DNA from: Paenibacillus silvae | Lineage (GTDB): Bacteria > Bacillota > Bacilli > Paenibacillales > Paenibacillaceae | DNA length: 64,000 bases | NCBI RefSeq assembly: GCF_014639235.1 | Contig: NZ_BMFU01000004.1 | Location: forward strand, 365,222 to 429,221 | Direction of reading: 5' to 3' | Part shown: in pieces, positions 18,901 to 26,283 of the stretch | Position numbering within the stretch: position 1 is the first letter of the stretch | How the letters are laid out: the number at the start of each line of letters is the position of its first letter | Notes under the pieces: model-generated | The model's database searches: none | The model's input: only the letters and a program-made list of their open reading frames with translations | What the model was told of the DNA's origin: nothing | Position numbers and translations under genes: made by a program

Positions 18901-18998
18901 ATGATTATTCATTCGCAGATGCACTTTCCTCATATACAGAGTGGTCGAAAGTAACCGGTTATGTTGCTGATCAGCTGCAATGGGGAGTAGAGCCTTAA
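15924..18998 (+). CDS. Secreted GH74 xyloglucanase with X2 and CBM3 modules
   Basis: 1024 residues. A signal peptide (about 1-34, ending TVAAA) leads to a GH74 catalytic region (about 40-770) of two beta-propellers with many Asp-box-like SxDxGxTW repeats. The catalytic acids fit Asp71 in RTDIGGAYRW and Asp480 in GDIAGFRH. Next comes an X2 immunoglobulin-like module (about 772-865) and a family 3 carbohydrate-binding module (about 874-1024) with the usual cellulose-binding aromatic residues. The enzyme cuts the xyloglucan backbone outside the cell while held on cellulose. ATG 15924 has AAGGAGG ten bases upstream. It is the only clearly secreted hydrolase in the region. Confidence 0.95.
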   Translation: MKTWMRKLRMIGLSMAIVTASLSGIGMSGTVAAAPSEAYEWKNVVTGGGGGYIPGIIFNESEKDLIYARTDIGGAYRWNPADSSWKPLTDFVGWDDWNNNGVDALATDPVDPDRVYMAVGTYTNSWVQDNGYIFRSTDRGDTWQQTELPFKVGGNMPGRSLGERLAIDPNDHRILYFGARSGNGLWKSTDYGVTWSKVTSFPNPGNYVENPGNEYTSDIIGLAWITFDKTTGSAGQATQTIYVGVADKSESIYRSTNGGLTWTAVPGQPTGYLPHHGKLDVDGNIYITYSNGAGPYDGTKGEVWKLNAATGVWKNISPVPSSSSDNYYGYGGLAIDAQEPGTLMVATMNSWWPDAILFRSKDGGDTWTRIWDFEGYPDRKFRYTQDISAAPWLTFGVNPAPPEITPKLGWMISALEIDPFDSDRLMYGTGATIYGTNNLTDWDQDEKIHISVMAKGIEETNVLDLISPPSGANLVSALGDIAGFRHDDLTQAPAAMFTNPNYPSTESIDFAELSPNTMVRVGKADYTVDPNARSIGLSSDGGSTWYKASAEPSGTTGGGTVAISASGNRIVWSTSDRGVFYSASGDSWTASTGIPAQAKVISDRVNPNKFYGFAAGKVYVSTNGGASFAVSPAAGLPVEGNADLHAVPGVEGELWFAGGNEEDGPYGLWHSTDSGATFTKLANVEEADSIGFGKAAPGQNVVALYTVAQIDGTRGFFRSDDGGASWVRINDDQHQYARVTTITGDPRIYGRVYLGTNGRGILYADPVNGNGGTTPVPNSTITPVTAQFDLNIDHQADIPVALTLNGNTLTSIRNGNTILAAGTDYSVTGNQVVLHKAYLATLPKGAAALTFQFSAGNPATLNLTVKDTTVVIPSGTIRIEMYNGTTAASSSSINPKFRLTNTGTAPLNLSDVKIRYYYTINGVQPQNFFCDWAAVGNNNVTGTFSSLTPGLPGADHVLEIGFKASAGTLNAGQSTEIQTRFSKDNWTNYNQTDDYSFADALSSYTEWSKVTGYVADQLQWGVEP

Positions 18999-19037
18999 TA
19001 CCGGGTTACAGCACCCGGAAAGAGCAGAATAAGGGTA

Positions 19038-19088
19038 GAAGTTCCTTAACGCCTGAATAGGTACTGGCGCTTTGGGGCTTCTTTTTTT
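19038..19088 (+). terminator. Probable terminator after the xyloglucanase gene
   Basis: Interrupted stem: GAAG/CTTC at the base, then GCC/GGC inside, followed by seven T. Confidence 0.6.
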
Positions 19089-19266
19089 GTCGAAATATAG
19101 TGTACACTAGAGGTAGTTACTATTGCTTAAACATAGGATTTGAGATATAACAAGATGTACGATTATTATAATGTTCATGTAACCGCTAACAAGGGAAAGC
19201 TGTGACTACAACAAAGGTTGAACTGTATAGAGATAGAGTGAGAGACAAGACAGGGGGGTCGCGATC

Positions 19267-20811
19267 ATGAACCGGTTGTGCAAGGTGCTGATTGTTGACG
19301 ATGAATTTCTGGTTAGACAAGGTATAAAGCACCATATGAACTGGGAAGCCGAAGGCTTTAATATCGTTGGAGAGGCTTCCAATGGCGAAGAGGGCTTGCA
19401 GCAGGTGGAGTTGTTGAAACCGGATATTGTCATAACCGACATCGTGATGCCTGTTATGAACGGTGAAACATTTGTCCGCACACTCAAGGCGGCATATCCG
19501 CAGATAGAGGTTATTGTGCTGAGCAGTTTCAGTGAATTTGAGTATGTTCGATCAACATTGCAGCATGGAGCAGCGGACTATATTTTGAAGCCAAAGCTGG
19601 ACACAAACGAACTGCTTGAAGTACTTAGACGCACGGCTGGCAAAATTCCCGAGCTTCACTATGAGCCTTCACATGAGGGCTATCGGATCGTTCAACTGAT
19701 GGAGAAAATGCTATCCGGCTTTACGCTGGATGAAGACAATGAAATGCCGAAGCTGCGGGAAGCATTCCCGTTAGGCTCCTTTCGTCTGTTCGCTTTCCAG
19801 CCTGAGAGTGGACTGAAGAATCAGGAACATGAGCGGATTGAAGCCCAATTACGGAGCCGTCTGCCTGGGATTGGCTGCGCGGTTTTGCCCGCGGAGAGCC
19901 GTCTGCCTGTCCTGCTGCTGAATGTAAAACCGGAACAGGATGAAGAGATGGTTGAACAAATTCGGGAGTGGGCTAAGGAGTCAGAAACGGGAACTGGTGA
20001 GCACGCTGCAGTGTGGGTACTCAGCGAGAGGTTTGGCTCATTTGAGAAGATGGGTGACATCTATCGTGAGCGACTGGTTAAATTAATGGAGTTCTGCTTC
20101 TATTATACAGATCGTGCGATTCTGGTAGATGGCGAGCTTCCACCGATGCATCCCGCAGGATATCAGTTCAATGTCAATATGTTCTTGCAGCATGTGAAAC
20201 GCAATCGGGTGGAGTCGGCCAGAGAATATTTACGTGATCATGCCGCTTCGCTTGGACGGGATTATATAGCCGATGTATTTGAGATCAAATCCTTTCTCGG
20301 CAACCTGATCTTTAATGTCACGATTACGCTGGCAGATATGGATGTGCAATCCTCCGGACTGGAAGAGAGCAAGTACACGTATTTCAAAAACGTCGATGGA
20401 GCGTCAAGTCTGAACGAAGTGATGCAGGTGCTGGATCAGTTCATGAACGAGGTTGAGGAATGTGTATCCGGTTCAGGTGGCAAACGGAGTGATCCTAATA
20501 TGAAAATGCTGCTGGATTATATGCATGAGCATTACGATCAACCACTGGGGCTGTCCGAGGTGGCGAAGCATTTCCATTTTAACCCATCGTATCTGTCCAG
20601 TTATTTCTCGTCACACAAAAAAGAGGGCTTTAATGAATATTTGAATAAAATTCGCATTGAAAAGGCTGAGGAGCTGCTTCGTTCAGACGATGTGACAATA
20701 TCCGAAATCAGCAGCATGGTCGGATACTCGGATCACAGCTACTTCTGTAAAGTGTTCAAAAAATTCACTGGACTATCACCCAGCCGATACCGGCGTAAAT
20801 TCTGGGCTTAA
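19267..20811 (+). CDS. YesN-type response regulator with AraC output domain
   Basis: 514 residues. The receiver domain (about 3-125) has the acidic pair Asp11-Asp12, phospho-acceptor Asp58 in VITDIVMP and Lys in ILKPK. A middle region of unknown fold follows, then an AraC DNA-binding domain (about 410-512; LSEVAKHFHFNPSYLSSYF and ISEISSMVGYSDHSYFCKVF). Family members control sugar importers and hydrolases after phosphorylation by a partner YesM kinase, which is the next gene 49 bases on. The likely targets are the importer and beta-galactosidase genes downstream. Start ATG 19267 follows a G-rich site. Confidence 0.9.
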   Translation: MNRLCKVLIVDDEFLVRQGIKHHMNWEAEGFNIVGEASNGEEGLQQVELLKPDIVITDIVMPVMNGETFVRTLKAAYPQIEVIVLSSFSEFEYVRSTLQHGAADYILKPKLDTNELLEVLRRTAGKIPELHYEPSHEGYRIVQLMEKMLSGFTLDEDNEMPKLREAFPLGSFRLFAFQPESGLKNQEHERIEAQLRSRLPGIGCAVLPAESRLPVLLLNVKPEQDEEMVEQIREWAKESETGTGEHAAVWVLSERFGSFEKMGDIYRERLVKLMEFCFYYTDRAILVDGELPPMHPAGYQFNVNMFLQHVKRNRVESAREYLRDHAASLGRDYIADVFEIKSFLGNLIFNVTITLADMDVQSSGLEESKYTYFKNVDGASSLNEVMQVLDQFMNEVEECVSGSGGKRSDPNMKMLLDYMHEHYDQPLGLSEVAKHFHFNPSYLSSYFSSHKKEGFNEYLNKIRIEKAEELLRSDDVTISEISSMVGYSDHSYFCKVFKKFTGLSPSRYRRKFWA

Positions 20812-20860
20812 CTCCCGAGTTTAAAGAAATGAAGGCTAAGGAAACGGATGAGATGTATTC

Positions 20861-22633
20861 ATGAAAAAATGGTTGTACAGCGGCTTGGCTCGTCTTGGAC
20901 TATTTCCCAAGCTGATTTTGGTTATGCTCGTCAGTATTGTACTTGTCTCTGTTCTTATCCTATGGACAACAATTCATATGTCCACCAACCTCTTTACGGA
21001 GACGTTCAGCATCACAAATTCCAAGGTGCTCAGCCAGATCAAGACGAACTTTGATGCTTTTAACGACTCGATTGCTGCGGTGACCAATAACGTAGCTCAG
21101 AGCGGTGCGATACGCGGGTTTCTATCCGAAGGGGACGGAGATTCAGTCACCTTGTCCAAGTCATATTATAATATGCGGGAAACGATGAAGCGGGTTCAAT
21201 CGATCATTGACTTTTATGAGGTAGGCATTACGATTGCGGGTGTGAATGGACGCTCTTACTCAACCAATCCCTCCTATATTCAGAAAACAGCAGAAGAGCT
21301 AAAGCAGGAGCAGATTACGAAGGAGGCAGCTCAGTCGCCGAGCAGATTGATTTTTGACGACTATCAGAGTAAAACCAATGAAGGCGAGCTGCAGATGATC
21401 TCCGCTACGAAGGCATTGACCGACCGAACACGAAGCCGTATGTACGGAACGGTGTATATTACGATGAGAGAAGAGGCATTCCGTCAGTTTTATGCTAATT
21501 TCACGAGTCGCGGCAATGATGTAGTCATTATGAACGAAAAGGGAGAGATCGTATCTTCAAACCGGGAAGACTGGATCGGCACGAATCAGCCAGAATTGTT
21601 ATCATATGCCGAGACGATAAAAGAAAATGCTCCTAAAAACATTACGGCACGTGTAATGGGACAGGAAAGCATTATCATATCTGAATACTTGCCATTCTAC
21701 CGTTTTTATCTGGTGAATATTGTTGATAAAGAGTCTGCAATGGGGCAGCTCATCGATATGAAGACGGTAGCCCTGATCTGTGCTGCGATTGTTGTCGGGG
21801 CTCTGCTGCTGGTGTTCCTGATTACAAACCAGATGACGAAATCACTGCGCAGACTCGTGAAACAGATGTCCAATATTACGAAGAGTGATCTGGACAACTA
21901 TATTCCAGTTAGCGGCAGTTACGAGAGCAGACAGCTTGGTCATGCGTACAATTATATGTTAGATGAGCTTCATGACTACGTGGATCAGCTTGTGCAAACA
22001 CAGCGTGAGCAGCGTAATGCTGAGCTTGCTGCACTGCAGAGTCAGATTAATCCGCATTTTCTCTATAACACGCTGGCTTCCATCAAAGTTCTTGTGCAGC
22101 AAGGCAATAAGGACCGGGCTGCGGAGACGATCAATGCGCTGATTGGCTTGTTACAGAATACGATCAGTGATGTGAGCGAGACCGTTACGGTTGAGAAGGA
22201 AATTGAAAATTTGAAAAACTATGTCTTCATTAATCATGTGCGTTACGGCGGTCGCATCAAGGCGGCCTTCTATGTAGCGCCGGATTGTACGCATTATCAT
22301 GTACCCAAGCTGGTGATTCAGCCTTTTATTGAAAATGCCTTTTTCCACGGGTTCATCAAAAAAGAAATGGGCACCATTCATGTCATGGTGTCCCGTGCAG
22401 GAGAATCGCTTATCTGTGAGATTATGGATAATGGTGATGGCATTGAGGGCTTGAATATGGAAGGAGCACTGCCTAATCCCCAGAACAATCGTCAGCTGTT
22501 TAGCGGGATTGGTATCCGGAACGTACATGATCGCATAGAACTCCTGTATGGTTCTCCATATGGGGTAACGATTATGAGCACTGTAGGCGAAGGGACCCGA
22601 GTAACGGTAACGCTGCCTTTGATTACAGGTTAA
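20861..22633 (+). CDS. YesM-type sensor histidine kinase
   Basis: 590 residues. Two membrane helices (about 15-38 and 300-322) flank an extracellular Cache-like sensor domain; a HAMP linker (about 323-375) leads to a His_kinase domain with the phospho-site His399 in QSQINPHFLYNTL. The ATP-binding domain has an N-box (IQPFIENAFFHGF) and G-boxes (DNGDGIEG, GIGIRNVHDRI). It senses an external sugar signal and phosphorylates the YesN-type regulator just upstream. The ribosome-binding site is weak, in line with coupling to the upstream gene. A strong terminator follows. Confidence 0.92.
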   Translation: MKKWLYSGLARLGLFPKLILVMLVSIVLVSVLILWTTIHMSTNLFTETFSITNSKVLSQIKTNFDAFNDSIAAVTNNVAQSGAIRGFLSEGDGDSVTLSKSYYNMRETMKRVQSIIDFYEVGITIAGVNGRSYSTNPSYIQKTAEELKQEQITKEAAQSPSRLIFDDYQSKTNEGELQMISATKALTDRTRSRMYGTVYITMREEAFRQFYANFTSRGNDVVIMNEKGEIVSSNREDWIGTNQPELLSYAETIKENAPKNITARVMGQESIIISEYLPFYRFYLVNIVDKESAMGQLIDMKTVALICAAIVVGALLLVFLITNQMTKSLRRLVKQMSNITKSDLDNYIPVSGSYESRQLGHAYNYMLDELHDYVDQLVQTQREQRNAELAALQSQINPHFLYNTLASIKVLVQQGNKDRAAETINALIGLLQNTISDVSETVTVEKEIENLKNYVFINHVRYGGRIKAAFYVAPDCTHYHVPKLVIQPFIENAFFHGFIKKEMGTIHVMVSRAGESLICEIMDNGDGIEGLNMEGALPNPQNNRQLFSGIGIRNVHDRIELLYGSPYGVTIMSTVGEGTRVTVTLPLITG

Positions 22634-22664
22634 AAACTATACAACCCTTCATCTTAAATAACAC

Positions 22665-22703
22665 AAACCCCTCATTTGATCCGTTTGCAGATGAGGGGTT
22701 TTT
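22665..22703 (+). terminator. Rho-independent terminator after the kinase gene
   Basis: Perfect 11-base stem AAACCCCTCAT/ATGAGGGGTTT with a 15-base loop, ending in T. Confidence 0.85.
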
Positions 22704-22794
22704 CATATGCAAATGTATGAACGACTGCATAGTTGTAAAATATTCAGCTCAAAATAATACAAAATCAAAAGAAAGTACAAAAAGCTAAATTAAG

Positions 22795-22808
22795 TGCAAC
22801 CGTTTTCT
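22795..22808 (+). promoter_or_regulatory. cre-like site 1 ahead of the importer operon
   Basis: TGCAACCGTTTTCT matches the cre consensus at 12 of 14 positions. It lies in the 325-base gap between the kinase terminator region and the binding-protein gene. Confidence 0.4.
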
Positions 22809-22899
22809 GTAAAGGTTTTCATTGTGGCAATAAGAAGACAAATCTGCACAAAATTTTTACTAACGAATGGAGAAATGGGAATGATAAGATGAATACATC

Positions 22900-22916
22900 G
22901 AAAGCAACCGCTTTCA
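22900..22916 (+). promoter_or_regulatory. cre-like site 2 / short palindrome ahead of the importer operon
   Basis: GAAAGC and GCTTTC form a six-base inverted repeat around AACC; within it AGCAACCGCTTTCA (22903-22916) matches cre at 12 of 14. It could be a CcpA site or a YesN-type regulator half-site pair. No clear promoter boxes were seen in this gap. Confidence 0.4.
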
Positions 22917-22967
22917 GAAAACGCAAACAAATTTACAAACAAAGAGGTCGAAGGGGAGTTGAATGTT

Positions 22968-24266
22968 TTGAAAAAAATGTGGGTTTTAATGCTCGTAACG
23001 GTATTACTGTTGTCCGCATGTTCATCCGGCGGTGGAGGTAAAGAAGCTGCAAGCGGTGGCGGCAGCGAGAAAACAAATGAAATTACGATCTGGGCTTGGG
23101 ATAAAGCATTTAACGTCGCTGCTCTGGAGCAAGCGAAAGCTATTTATCAAAAAGAAAACCCTGATCTGAAAATCAACATCATTGAAAATGCTCAAGATGC
23201 GATCATTCAGAAGCTGAACACTGGCTTGAACTCCGGAACAAGCAGCGGTCTGCCAAACGTAGTTCTGATTGAAGACTATCGTGCACAAAGCTTCCTGAGC
23301 GCTTATCCAGATGCGTTCAAGGATTTGTCTTCAACAATCAAAGCATCTGACTTCGCAGATTACAAAATCGGACCAACTTCTTATGAAGGCAAACAGTACG
23401 GTATTCCGTTTGACTCCGGCGTAGCTGGTTTGTACTACAGAACAGACTTGCTTGAACAAGCAGGCTACAAAGCTGCTGACCTGCAAGATATCACGTGGGA
23501 TGATTACATCAAAATCGGTGAAGCTGTAAAAGCAAAAACGGGTAAAGAGCTTCTGTCCCTTGACCCGAACGATCTGGGTATCATCCGTATGATGATCCAG
23601 ACTGCAGGTAAATGGTACACAGCTGAAGACGGTAAAACACCTGATCTGAACAACAATCCTGCATTGAAAGAAGCATTCGAAACGTACAAAAAAATGATGG
23701 ATGCTAACATTGTCAAATTGCACTCCGACTGGAGCCAATTCGTTGCCAACGCCAACAACGGTGACGTAGCAACAATTCCTACAGGTAACTGGTTCTCACC
23801 ATCCGTTCGTCAAGAAGCTTCCCAAGCCGGTAAATGGGCTGTAGCTCCAATGCCGAAAATGGCTGGTCAAGCAAACTCTGTACACGCATCCAACTTGGGT
23901 GGTAGCTCATGGTATATCATGAACAATGTTCCTGGTGCAGATCAAGCGGCTGACTTCATGGCTAAAACGTTTGGTTCCGACAAACAACTGTATCAAGATC
24001 TGTTGACTAAAATCGGTGCAATCGGTACGTACACGCCGGCTGTTGATGGTGAAGCATACAACAAACCAGATGAGTTCTTCAGCGGTCAAAAAATCTTCGC
24101 TGATTTCGCTAACTGGACAAAAGAAATTCCAAAAGTTAACTACGGCAGCAACACATATGCAATCGAAGATATTCTGGTTGTAGAGATGCAAGCATATCTG
24201 AACGGTAAATCACTTGATGACGTTCTGAATGATGCACAGAAACAAGCAGAAGCACAATTAAACTAA
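22968..24266 (+). CDS. ABC importer sugar-binding lipoprotein
   Basis: About 432 residues. The signal peptide ends in a lipobox LLLSAC, then a Ser/Gly-rich linker and a family 1 extracellular solute-binding domain (EITIWAWD; GIPFDSGVAGLYYRTDLLEQ; GSSWYIMNN). It captures an oligosaccharide outside the membrane and hands it to the two permeases that follow. TTG codons occur at 22959 and 22968; the second is nine bases from AAGGGGAG and starts MKKMWVLML, so it is preferred. The substrate is likely a galactose-containing oligosaccharide, because a GH2 beta-galactosidase ends the cluster (inference). Confidence 0.92.
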   Translation: MKKMWVLMLVTVLLLSACSSGGGGKEAASGGGSEKTNEITIWAWDKAFNVAALEQAKAIYQKENPDLKINIIENAQDAIIQKLNTGLNSGTSSGLPNVVLIEDYRAQSFLSAYPDAFKDLSSTIKASDFADYKIGPTSYEGKQYGIPFDSGVAGLYYRTDLLEQAGYKAADLQDITWDDYIKIGEAVKAKTGKELLSLDPNDLGIIRMMIQTAGKWYTAEDGKTPDLNNNPALKEAFETYKKMMDANIVKLHSDWSQFVANANNGDVATIPTGNWFSPSVRQEASQAGKWAVAPMPKMAGQANSVHASNLGGSSWYIMNNVPGADQAADFMAKTFGSDKQLYQDLLTKIGAIGTYTPAVDGEAYNKPDEFFSGQKIFADFANWTKEIPKVNYGSNTYAIEDILVVEMQAYLNGKSLDDVLNDAQKQAEAQLN

Positions 24267-24283
24267 AAAACCAAGGTAACTTA

Positions 24284-24364
24284 TAGAACCAAGGAAACAA
24301 CGGAGCCGTCTCCCTTGTCTGGCGCAAGTCGAGCTGGACAAGGCGAGAGGCTCTGTAGGTTCTA
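24284..24364 (+). promoter_or_regulatory. Long intergenic hairpin between binding protein and permease
   Basis: Nested arms: TAGAACC/GGTTCTA (24284-24290 with 24358-24364), then GAGCC/GGCTC, TCTC/GAGA and CTTGTC/GACAAG. There is no T run. Such stem-loops after the binding-protein gene often protect that mRNA and lower permease output; that role is inferred here. Confidence 0.6.
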
Positions 24365-24396
24365 CCCATGTTGCATGGAGAGAGAGGAGCCATACT

Positions 24397-25296
24397 GTGA
24401 AAGCCATAAATACAGGAGACAGTCTCCAAAAGAAAAATAATTTGACTGGATGGGCTTTTGTTTTGCTGGCTGTTGTCGGAATTGTAGCCTTCTACTTCTA
24501 TCCGATGATTCAAGCGCTGCTCTTATCATTCAAGTCAGGCAAAGGTGCCAACCTTGAGTTTTCGGGCCTTGCAAACTACAAAAGATTGCTCGTGGATACA
24601 ACGTTCCGTACAGCGTTATCGAACACGTTTATTTACTTGATCATTCAAGTACCTTTAATGATCATTCTCGGTATGTTCATTTCCGTATTGCTGAATGACA
24701 GCACACTGCGTTTCCGGGGCTTTTTCCGTACTGCAATCTTTCTGCCTTGTGTAACTTCACTTGTTGCATACTCGGTTGTATTCAAATATTTGTTTGCACC
24801 GGATGGTATGGTGAACCAGGCTTTGATGGGTTTACACATTATCGGCACACCAATTCAATGGATTACTGACCCGTTCTGGGCTAAAATTACGATCATAATC
24901 GCCGTTACTTGGCGTTGGACCGGATATAACATGATTTTCTATCTGTCATCCCTGCAAAATATCGACCAATCGATCTACGAAGCAGCAAAGATTGACGGAG
25001 CGAATGCATTCACTCAATTTTTCAAAATTACTGTACCATTGCTTAAACCGATCATTCTCTTCACGTCCATTACATCAACGATTGGTACATTGCAAATCTT
25101 CGATGAAATTATGAATATTACCAAAGGCGGTCCGGGTAATGCGACCATGTCGATCTCGCAATATATCTACAACCTTTCGTTCAAATATTCACCGGACTTC
25201 GGTTATGCAGCAACCGTTTCGTATTCAATCGTAATTCTGATCATTATTTTGTCCATCATCCAGTTTAAAGTGGCAGGTGATAATAAAAATGGCTAA
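24397..25296 (+). CDS. Sugar ABC transporter permease (MalF/LacF type)
   Basis: 299 residues with six predicted membrane helices. The EAA loop, which contacts the ATPase, is YEAAKIDGANAFTQFFKITV near residue 195-215. It starts with GTG behind AGAGAGGAG. Its partner permease follows with the coding regions almost touching. No ATP-binding gene lies in the cluster, which is common in Paenibacillus and Bacillus, where a shared MsmX-type ATPase serves several importers. Confidence 0.93.
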   Translation: MKAINTGDSLQKKNNLTGWAFVLLAVVGIVAFYFYPMIQALLLSFKSGKGANLEFSGLANYKRLLVDTTFRTALSNTFIYLIIQVPLMIILGMFISVLLNDSTLRFRGFFRTAIFLPCVTSLVAYSVVFKYLFAPDGMVNQALMGLHIIGTPIQWITDPFWAKITIIIAVTWRWTGYNMIFYLSSLQNIDQSIYEAAKIDGANAFTQFFKITVPLLKPIILFTSITSTIGTLQIFDEIMNITKGGPGNATMSISQYIYNLSFKYSPDFGYAATVSYSIVILIIILSIIQFKVAGDNKNG

Positions 25297-26119
25297 ATCA
25301 AGAGCAAAACGCATTTTCACATATGTTTTCCTGTCCCTCGTCGCTTTTATTTCCATCTTCCCATTTTTCTGGATGATCGTCAGCGCTACAAACAAATCGG
25401 TAGACGTGACGAAAGGCACGTTGCTGCCGGGTTCTGCTTTGATTGAGAATATTAACAAACTGCTTGATTCCACGAATCTGATTCAGGCACTGGGCAATTC
25501 AGCGATTATCTCGATCATTTCCACTGTTCTGGCTTTGCTGATTGGTTCCATGGCTGGTTACGGCTTTGAGGTATATCGCACGAAATCCCGTGATATCGTG
25601 TTTACCATCCTGCTCATGTCGATGATGATCCCGTTTGCAGCGATTATGATTCCGCTCTATCGCATGTTTGCAACCATTTCGAGTACGGTACCTGCAATCG
25701 GTATCAACACGATGGGATCCGTTATTCTGCCGACCATCACAACAGCGTTCCTGATCTTCTTCTTCCGTCAGAACACCAAAATGTTCCCGAAAGATTTGCT
25801 GGAGGCTGGACGTATTGACGGTCTGAGCGAACTGGGTATTTTCTTGAAAATCTATATGCCGACGATGAAAACAACCTATGCAGCAGCCGCTATCATTACG
25901 TTCATGAGCAGCTGGAACAACTACCTGTGGCCGCTGATCGTATTGCAAACGCCTGATCAGCAAACCATTCCGTTGTTGATTTCCAACCTTGGCGCAGGTT
26001 ATGCTCCTGACTATGGGGTTATCATGACAGCCGTTGTTATTGCAACCCTTCCAACAGCACTCGTGTTCTTCATTATGCAGAAACACTTTGTTGCAGGTAT
26101 GGTTGGTTCGGTAAAATAA
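25289..26119 (+). CDS. Sugar ABC transporter permease (MalG/LacG type)
   Basis: 276 residues from the ATG at 25289, which follows AGGTGA by eight bases; a GTG at 25277 is also in frame. Six membrane helices and an EAA loop LEAGRIDGLSELGIFLKIYM near residue 175-195. It overlaps the end of the upstream permease gene by a few bases, so translation is coupled. Together with the lipoprotein and a shared ATPase it forms a complete oligosaccharide importer. A terminator follows. Confidence 0.93.
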   Translation: MAKSRAKRIFTYVFLSLVAFISIFPFFWMIVSATNKSVDVTKGTLLPGSALIENINKLLDSTNLIQALGNSAIISIISTVLALLIGSMAGYGFEVYRTKSRDIVFTILLMSMMIPFAAIMIPLYRMFATISSTVPAIGINTMGSVILPTITTAFLIFFFRQNTKMFPKDLLEAGRIDGLSELGIFLKIYMPTMKTTYAAAAIITFMSSWNNYLWPLIVLQTPDQQTIPLLISNLGAGYAPDYGVIMTAVVIATLPTALVFFIMQKHFVAGMVGSVK

Positions 26120-26164
26120 AGTTAACGCATATGACGTCCATACGGACGAATGCAGGAAAGAAGG

Positions 26165-26197
26165 GAGGACGCCTGTACAGGCGTACCTCTGTCTTTT
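26165..26197 (+). terminator. Terminator after the importer genes
   Basis: Palindromic core CGCCTGTACAGGCG extended by GAGG/CCTC, followed within three bases by six T. It partly separates the importer from the GH2 gene. Confidence 0.8.
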
Positions 26198-26283
26198 TTG
26201 TATAAAGCAAATATTAGGTACATTCTGTTGTAAGCTTGAAATAACTCAAAACGATATTCGTTCTAAAGAGGGAGAGAGAGCCG

